37,297 nt of DNA from Rubrivivax sp. (GTDB taxonomy: Bacteria; Pseudomonadota; Gammaproteobacteria; Burkholderiales; Burkholderiaceae). The notes below the pieces were generated by a model, which was not told the DNA's origin, did no database searches, and was given only the letters and a program-made list of their open reading frames with translations. Made by a program: the position numbers and the translations under genes. Below, one piece after another: positions 33,678 to 37,297 of this stretch. The stretch is taken from NCBI GenBank assembly GCA_016790225.1, contig JAEUOZ010000049.1, positions 1 to 37,297 on the forward strand, written 5' to 3'. Numbering within the stretch: position 1 is the stretch's first letter; every line of letters begins with the position of its first letter.

Positions 33678-33826
33678 TTTGAGGCCGATGGCCTTCCAAC
33701 ACCGCAACTCAGACCGACCGTTGTAGTGGCGCCTCATCGCTTGGCGCTTCTGTCGTCTGCCTCCGTCCACCGAACACTGGAAGCTGCAACAGCGCGGACG
33801 GGGCTCGGCTCACTGCGGGCGCCCCT

Positions 33827-34993
33827 TCAAGACGTGCGCGATTGAGCAGTGAGCGCAGCAGCCAGCTCGGCACAGTCCCTCGCACGCGCGACGCCGGTCG
33901 TGAGTCGATCGAACATCGGACTCTTGTTCCGAGCTCGGCGGGCACTTTCCAAGGTGCGCTTGTCCACGAATGTCCGGTCGGCGTATGGGGCGAGGCAAAG
34001 CAAGTGGGTGTCGTTCAGTTCGCTGCCCTTGCGCTCCGGCTGATCCTGGGCGTGGCGCCGCATCGATTCCTCGATGACCATCACGGGTAGCTGCTGCCTG
34101 GTGACTCGGCGCTTCAACTCAGCCCAGGGCAAGCGGAACCCTTCCGCCACGACGCGCAGACGCGTCTGAAAGGTCAGCAGGTCCATCGTCTCGCCGAAGG
34201 TTGCAGATGAGTCGATGTCTTCGGGGTCCAACCCGGCGTTGATGAGCAACTGGATGGCAGGCTTGGCCACCCGACTCTCGACAACTGCGCGACCGTCGCG
34301 GTCTATCTGCTGCATGAATTCGGCCGCCATCGACCTCGCGTCGGGAATGCGCCTGTCCCCCCGCGTCGCGATCTCGTGCGCAAGGCTCTCGTGCAACTTC
34401 CCGAGCATCCGAGCAGTCGCATCCGGCTCCCTGGCCGGCTGGTTCATCCACGCGCTGATCGGCGTGTCATCGATCTGGGTCGCGCGCCACCTGGCAATCG
34501 CCGTGACCCGCCTCGCGTTCTGTTGTTGCTGAGTCAACGCCTCTCGAAGTAGCCGCCAATCACGGAAGCTCTCTGGAATCGCATCAGCACCTGCACCCAC
34601 GGCAATGAGGTCACGTCTGGCGAGGTCGCGTACCTGAGCGGCATCGGCACTTGGATTGGCGATCGCTGCTGCAACCTCGCCCCGCAGAACATCGATGATG
34701 GACCCAGGCCCGGCGCTTGGCTCTGCAGGACGTATCCAGGCAATAAGCGGCTGGCTCCAAAGGTAGGACAGCCGTGCATCCACAACATGCTCGTCGCGAT
34801 GCTGAAGCAACTCCTCGATGTGATGCCAGCAGAGCAAGGGCAGCCATCCCCTTTCGAGTAGATCGGGGAGGAAGCCTTGTGCAGCCCGCCTGCGCTCGCG
34901 GCCGTCCGACATGATGTCGGCGACCAAGCCTGCCAGGTGCGCGGTATCTGGAACAAACAGCCGAGCGCGATTGATCGGAGTGGCGTCGGACAT
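33827..34993 (-). CDS. Unrecognised island protein, possible split PIN-like nuclease
   Basis: This is a 388-aa soluble protein with no close family I recognise. It starts at ATG 34993 after AAGAGGT. The N-terminus RLFVPDTAHLAGLVADIM places an Asp (16) after a hydrophobic strand. Glu60-Glu61 occur in LLCWHHIEELLQH. Near the C-terminus, SELNDTHLLCLAPYADRTFVDKRT supplies Asp328, Asp339 and Asp344. This order (N-terminal D, E, then ND...YAD..vDKRT) resembles the acidic active site of PIN-domain RNases, with about 260 mostly helical residues inserted between the halves. That reading is inference. There is no antitoxin-like partner next to it on the same strand; a divergent AlpA gene lies 126 bp away. 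It could be island cargo such as a defence nuclease. Confidence 0.6.
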   Translation of the reverse strand: MSDATPINRARLFVPDTAHLAGLVADIMSDGRERRRAAQGFLPDLLERGWLPLLCWHHIEELLQHRDEHVVDARLSYLWSQPLIAWIRPAEPSAGPGSIIDVLRGEVAAAIANPSADAAQVRDLARRDLIAVGAGADAIPESFRDWRLLREALTQQQQNARRVTAIARWRATQIDDTPISAWMNQPAREPDATARMLGKLHESLAHEIATRGDRRIPDARSMAAEFMQQIDRDGRAVVESRVAKPAIQLLINAGLDPEDIDSSATFGETMDLLTFQTRLRVVAEGFRLPWAELKRRVTRQQLPVMVIEESMRRHAQDQPERKGSELNDTHLLCLAPYADRTFVDKRTLESARRARNKSPMFDRLTTGVARARDCAELAAALTAQSRTS

Positions 34994-35012
34994 GACCTCT
35001 TGTCTCTGTGAT

Positions 35013-35040
35013 CGACAGTGTCGCTCTACCGCCCGACACT
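35013..35040. promoter_or_regulatory. Palindromic operator candidate between the PIN-like gene and alpA
   Basis: CGACAGTGTCG (35013-35023) is a perfect palindrome with a central G. A further half-site, CGACACT, follows at 35034-35040 and pairs with AGTGTCG across 10 bp. The site lies in the 126-bp divergent intergenic region, so a bound protein (possibly AlpA itself) could control both genes. Confidence 0.45.
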
Positions 35041-35119
35041 TTTCGGCCCAAAGTCATCGCTCCCGAGCGCGTCTGCAGCGCCTAGAGTTCTCCTCAGACG
35101 CAAGCACAGGAGCCGCCTG

Positions 35120-35350
35120 ATGAGCCAGACGCAGACCGAGTCGAAGCCGACCGCCGCCGACGTGCAGCCTGCCGTGTTCGTCCGCATGGCTGCCGTCGTG
35201 CGCATGACCGGACTCGGCCGGTCGACGATCTACCGGCTGATGGCCGAGGACAAGTTCCCGTCGCCGGTGCGACTGGCCAAGCGCGCCGTGGCGTGGCGCC
35301 GCATCGACCTCGAGCAGTGGAGCGCCGGTCGACCCACTGTGTCGCACTGA
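35120..35350 (+). CDS. AlpA-family excisionase-like transcriptional regulator
   Basis: This is a 76-aa MerR-like winged-helix protein of the AlpA/phage-regulatory family. The HTH reads VRMTGLGRSTIYRLMAEDKFPSPVRLAKRAVAWRRIDLEQW, the standard AlpA layout with the W at the end. These proteins activate integrase genes or act as recombination directionality factors in prophages and integrative elements. I chose the ATG at 35120 with AGGAG 7 nt upstream; the open frame from 35018 covers the operator region and is not needed. It marks this side of the tRNA as mobile-element DNA. Confidence 0.92.
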   Translation: MSQTQTESKPTAADVQPAVFVRMAAVVRMTGLGRSTIYRLMAEDKFPSPVRLAKRAVAWRRIDLEQWSAGRPTVSH

Positions 35351-35389
35351 CACTCCCGTCGCGACGGAACCGCTCGCCAGCGCGCAGGC

Positions 35390-35695
35390 CTACGCAGACA
35401 TCGACAGCTTCATCACGGCGCCGATCAGCAGCATTGCGCCCAACACCTTACCCCAGCGCCAGGTGGTGAACCAGTAGCGGTGGTTGACCCACAGCGCACG
35501 GTGCAGTCGACCGAGCCCGAGCAGCACGGCCAGCGCCGTGACGAACGGGCCGATCAGTCCCGCCGGCCCCGGCACTTGTCGGATCAACAGCACCCACAGC
35601 AACGGCCACGCGACCGCATCGACGGCCGCGAGCAAGCGCCGACCGGGCCAGTCAGGCGCGTCCGGCCGGGGTTCGCGAGCAACCAGCAGCCACAT
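35390..35695 (-). CDS. Small membrane protein of the island, unknown function
   Basis: This 101-aa protein is preceded by a strong GGAGGAGTC ribosome-binding site at its ATG (35695). It has three likely membrane segments (about residues 21-41, 47-66 and 84-99) and a Trp-rich connecting loop (LHRALWVNHRYWFTTWRWGK). A longer frame open to 36160 lies inside the ParB-family gene and is a shadow. It starts 53 nt after the ParB-family stop and is probably co-transcribed. I do not recognise the family; similar small membrane genes sit beside ParB-like genes in integrative elements, which is all I can infer. Confidence 0.72.
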   Translation of the reverse strand: MWLLVAREPRPDAPDWPGRRLLAAVDAVAWPLLWVLLIRQVPGPAGLIGPFVTALAVLLGLGRLHRALWVNHRYWFTTWRWGKVLGAMLLIGAVMKLSMSA

Positions 35696-35748
35696 GACTC
35701 CTCCGACCCGGATCGCGCGGGCGGGTTCACCCCGCCCGCGCGATCCGG

Positions 35749-37297
35749 TCAACCTGGCGATCGGCGCAGCGGCTCGGGCAGCCAGCGCGTGCCGGCCAGC
35801 CGAGATGCCGCTGCGCTCACCAGCGCATCCTTCTTCATCGCCTCGACACCACCACCGGCCAGTTCGGGCCCGGCCTCCTTCAACGCCACGATGATCCGCG
35901 CCTTCGGCACGTGGTTCAGGTAGGCCTCGGCGGTCGGCTCCCACCAGTCGGCCATATCCAGGCCGAGTGCTGCCGCGATGGCGTTGGCGCTGCCCGCCGC
36001 GCCGGCACCCGGCAGCGCATTCACCGTCAATGCGCCGCACAGCGCGAGCAGGTCGACCAGTTCGGTCTGGGGCAGGCCGATCAACCAGCCGAGCCATTCG
36101 CCCTGGTCCTCGGGCAAGCGGGCACGCCACACTTCTTTCGCCTGCTGCACGGCCTGCCAAGCCCGACTGGTCTTGAGGTCGTCGGCCATCGCTTCCAGGG
36201 CGAACGCCGACAACTGCGGCGTCACCTGCAACGCCGACGCTTCACGCGGATAGTCGGCGCCGAAGGTACGCAGCACGAAGACATGCACCACCGAGGCCAG
36301 GGCCACCGCCGTGTTTTGCGCCAGCATTGCTTGCAGCGCCATCGTCCGGTGCGCGGCGAGGCGCTTGGTCAGCGCATCGCTGCACCCCGGCGTGCGGCGC
36401 TCCGGTGCCATCGACATCGAAGGCGTGCCTTCGTCGTTGTCTCCCGCGTCGCCGGGATCGCGATGCTCCTTCGCACCCTTCGCGCCCACCGCAGCCGCGA
36501 TGGCCTTGCGATCCTCGTCGCGCACCAGCCCGCGCATGACCTCGACATCGCCGTCGCGGCCGATGGTGACGATGACGCCAGCGTGGGCCTTCTGCTCCAG
36601 CGTCCAAGTCTTGAGCGCTTCGTGGATGACCTTGCGCCGCGCCGCGATGTCCTGCTCTTCCAGGTCGATCATCTCGGCCTCATCGGGCGACCACTCGGGC
36701 GCATCGTCCAGCGCCTGCGCCTGCTGCTCCAGTTCGGCAGCGCGCCGGTCCAGCGCATCGAGTTCCTCCTGCTCGGCGGCCGTGGGCTTGCGATTCGTGT
36801 GCGCACAGGGCGCGAACTGCCGCAGGGCCATCGAGTCCACGCTCAGCCGCGCCTCCACCCACTTCCAGCCTTCCTCGCGCACGGTGGCGGCCAGTACCTC
36901 CAGCTTCTCCGTCGCCAGCCGCTCCAGGAGCGCCGGATCCGACAGGAAGCGGCTCTGCTCGTCGTCGAACAGGTCACGCCGCACGACACCGCCCGCCGCC
37001 TCGTAGGCCTCGATGCCGACGAAGCGAACCAGCGCGCTGCCCGCGGCCTCCACTTCGCCGACCGTCAGCCGGCGCCGCAGCGCAGCCGGCGTCTTGTCCC
37101 AGGGCTGCGCATCGAACCAGGTGCGCTCCTGCACCGCGTGGTCTTCGCTCAGCGTCAGCGCCATCAGCTGGTCCAGGTTGATGCCGTCCTCGCGGTACAG
37201 CGCCAGCAGCTTCGGCGACAGCGCCGACAGCTTCAAGCGGCGCTGCACCGTCAGCACCGACACGCCAAAGCGCGCCGCCACGTCTTCGACGCCCTTG
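35749..37297 (-). CDS. ParB/RepB/Spo0J-family protein of an integrative element (5' end outside window)
   Basis: At least 515 residues are present, and the frame is open to the window edge, so the N-terminal ParB/sulfiredoxin-like nuclease-type domain lies beyond it. The visible part begins in the KorB/ParB helix-turn-helix: KGVEDVAARFGVSVLTVQRRLKL, then LSPKLLALYREDGINLDQLMALTLSEDH. A long C-terminal region of mixed helices follows, with an acidic coiled-coil-like segment (about AAEQEELDALDRRAAELEQQAQALDD). This long type of ParB protein is common in genomic islands and plasmids, not the chromosomal segregation ParB, which is much shorter. It may serve in element maintenance or regulation. 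It is followed by the small membrane protein gene. Confidence 0.85.
   Translation of the reverse strand, partial: KGVEDVAARFGVSVLTVQRRLKLSALSPKLLALYREDGINLDQLMALTLSEDHAVQERTWFDAQPWDKTPAALRRRLTVGEVEAAGSALVRFVGIEAYEAAGGVVRRDLFDDEQSRFLSDPALLERLATEKLEVLAATVREEGWKWVEARLSVDSMALRQFAPCAHTNRKPTAAEQEELDALDRRAAELEQQAQALDDAPEWSPDEAEMIDLEEQDIAARRKVIHEALKTWTLEQKAHAGVIVTIGRDGDVEVMRGLVRDEDRKAIAAAVGAKGAKEHRDPGDAGDNDEGTPSMSMAPERRTPGCSDALTKRLAAHRTMALQAMLAQNTAVALASVVHVFVLRTFGADYPREASALQVTPQLSAFALEAMADDLKTSRAWQAVQQAKEVWRARLPEDQGEWLGWLIGLPQTELVDLLALCGALTVNALPGAGAAGSANAIAAALGLDMADWWEPTAEAYLNHVPKARIIVALKEAGPELAGGGVEAMKKDALVSAAASRLAGTRWLPEPLRRSPG

Noticed and set aside
33517..33702. Small minus-strand frame containing TWARTRDLRINSPALYRLSYRG
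   Set aside because: This is the reverse-strand translation of tRNA-Asn, a common false protein in databases.

Overview
The window is high-GC bacterial chromosome, densely coding on both strands. Its gene content points to a betaproteobacterium of the order Burkholderiales (Rubrivivax/Leptothrix/Roseateles-like). The indicators are a homodimeric-type aceE/aceF pyruvate dehydrogenase with a doubly lipoylated E2, a PHA phasin of the PhaP family, a betaproteobacterial-style sulfate assimilation cluster carrying a DUF934 gene, a 7Fe ferredoxin FdxA and a thioredoxin-reductase-like ferredoxin-NADP reductase. No species call is possible from sequence alone.

Region 1 (1-9415) is central metabolism and regulation. 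aceF (cut by the window edge) and aceE run leftwards. Diverging from them are a PAS-containing membrane histidine kinase and a FixJ/LuxR-type response regulator whose reading frames overlap, followed by folD and a secreted DUF4124-glutaredoxin protein. Region 2 (9501-18440) has a LysR regulator divergent from a Thermus/Rickettsia-type isocitrate dehydrogenase. Then come five leftward genes: histone-deacetylase-like amidohydrolase, NhaD-type antiporter, 2-hydroxyacid dehydrogenase, rmuC and an MFS transporter. Region 3 (18470-22998) holds a phasin with two PhaR-like operators around its promoter, and a large secreted zinc metalloprotease with six Calx-beta repeats.

Region 4 (23149-30967) is assimilatory sulfur metabolism. 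A tightly packed rightward series encodes a TauE/SafE exporter, CysI, DUF934, CysH, CysD and CysN; fdxA and a ferredoxin reductase follow. The cysteines in CysH and the absence of CysC indicate reduction of APS directly, and no CysJ flavoprotein is present. The neighbouring ferredoxin and reductase are therefore plausible electron donors to CysI. Region 5 (31003-33475) is a terminator, a TPP riboswitch and a TonB-dependent receptor, best read as a thiamin-regulated outer-membrane uptake gene.

Region 6 (33523-37297) starts with tRNA-Asn(GTT) and its terminator. After it the content changes to mobile-element genes: an unrecognised protein with a possible split PIN-like nuclease signature, a divergent AlpA-family regulator, a small membrane protein and a ParB-family protein that runs off the window. 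This looks like one end of a genomic island or integrative element at the tRNA; no integrase is visible. The least-described items are the PIN-like island gene, the riboswitch/TonB-receptor arrangement with a start-codon hairpin, and the two-component system beside pyruvate dehydrogenase.
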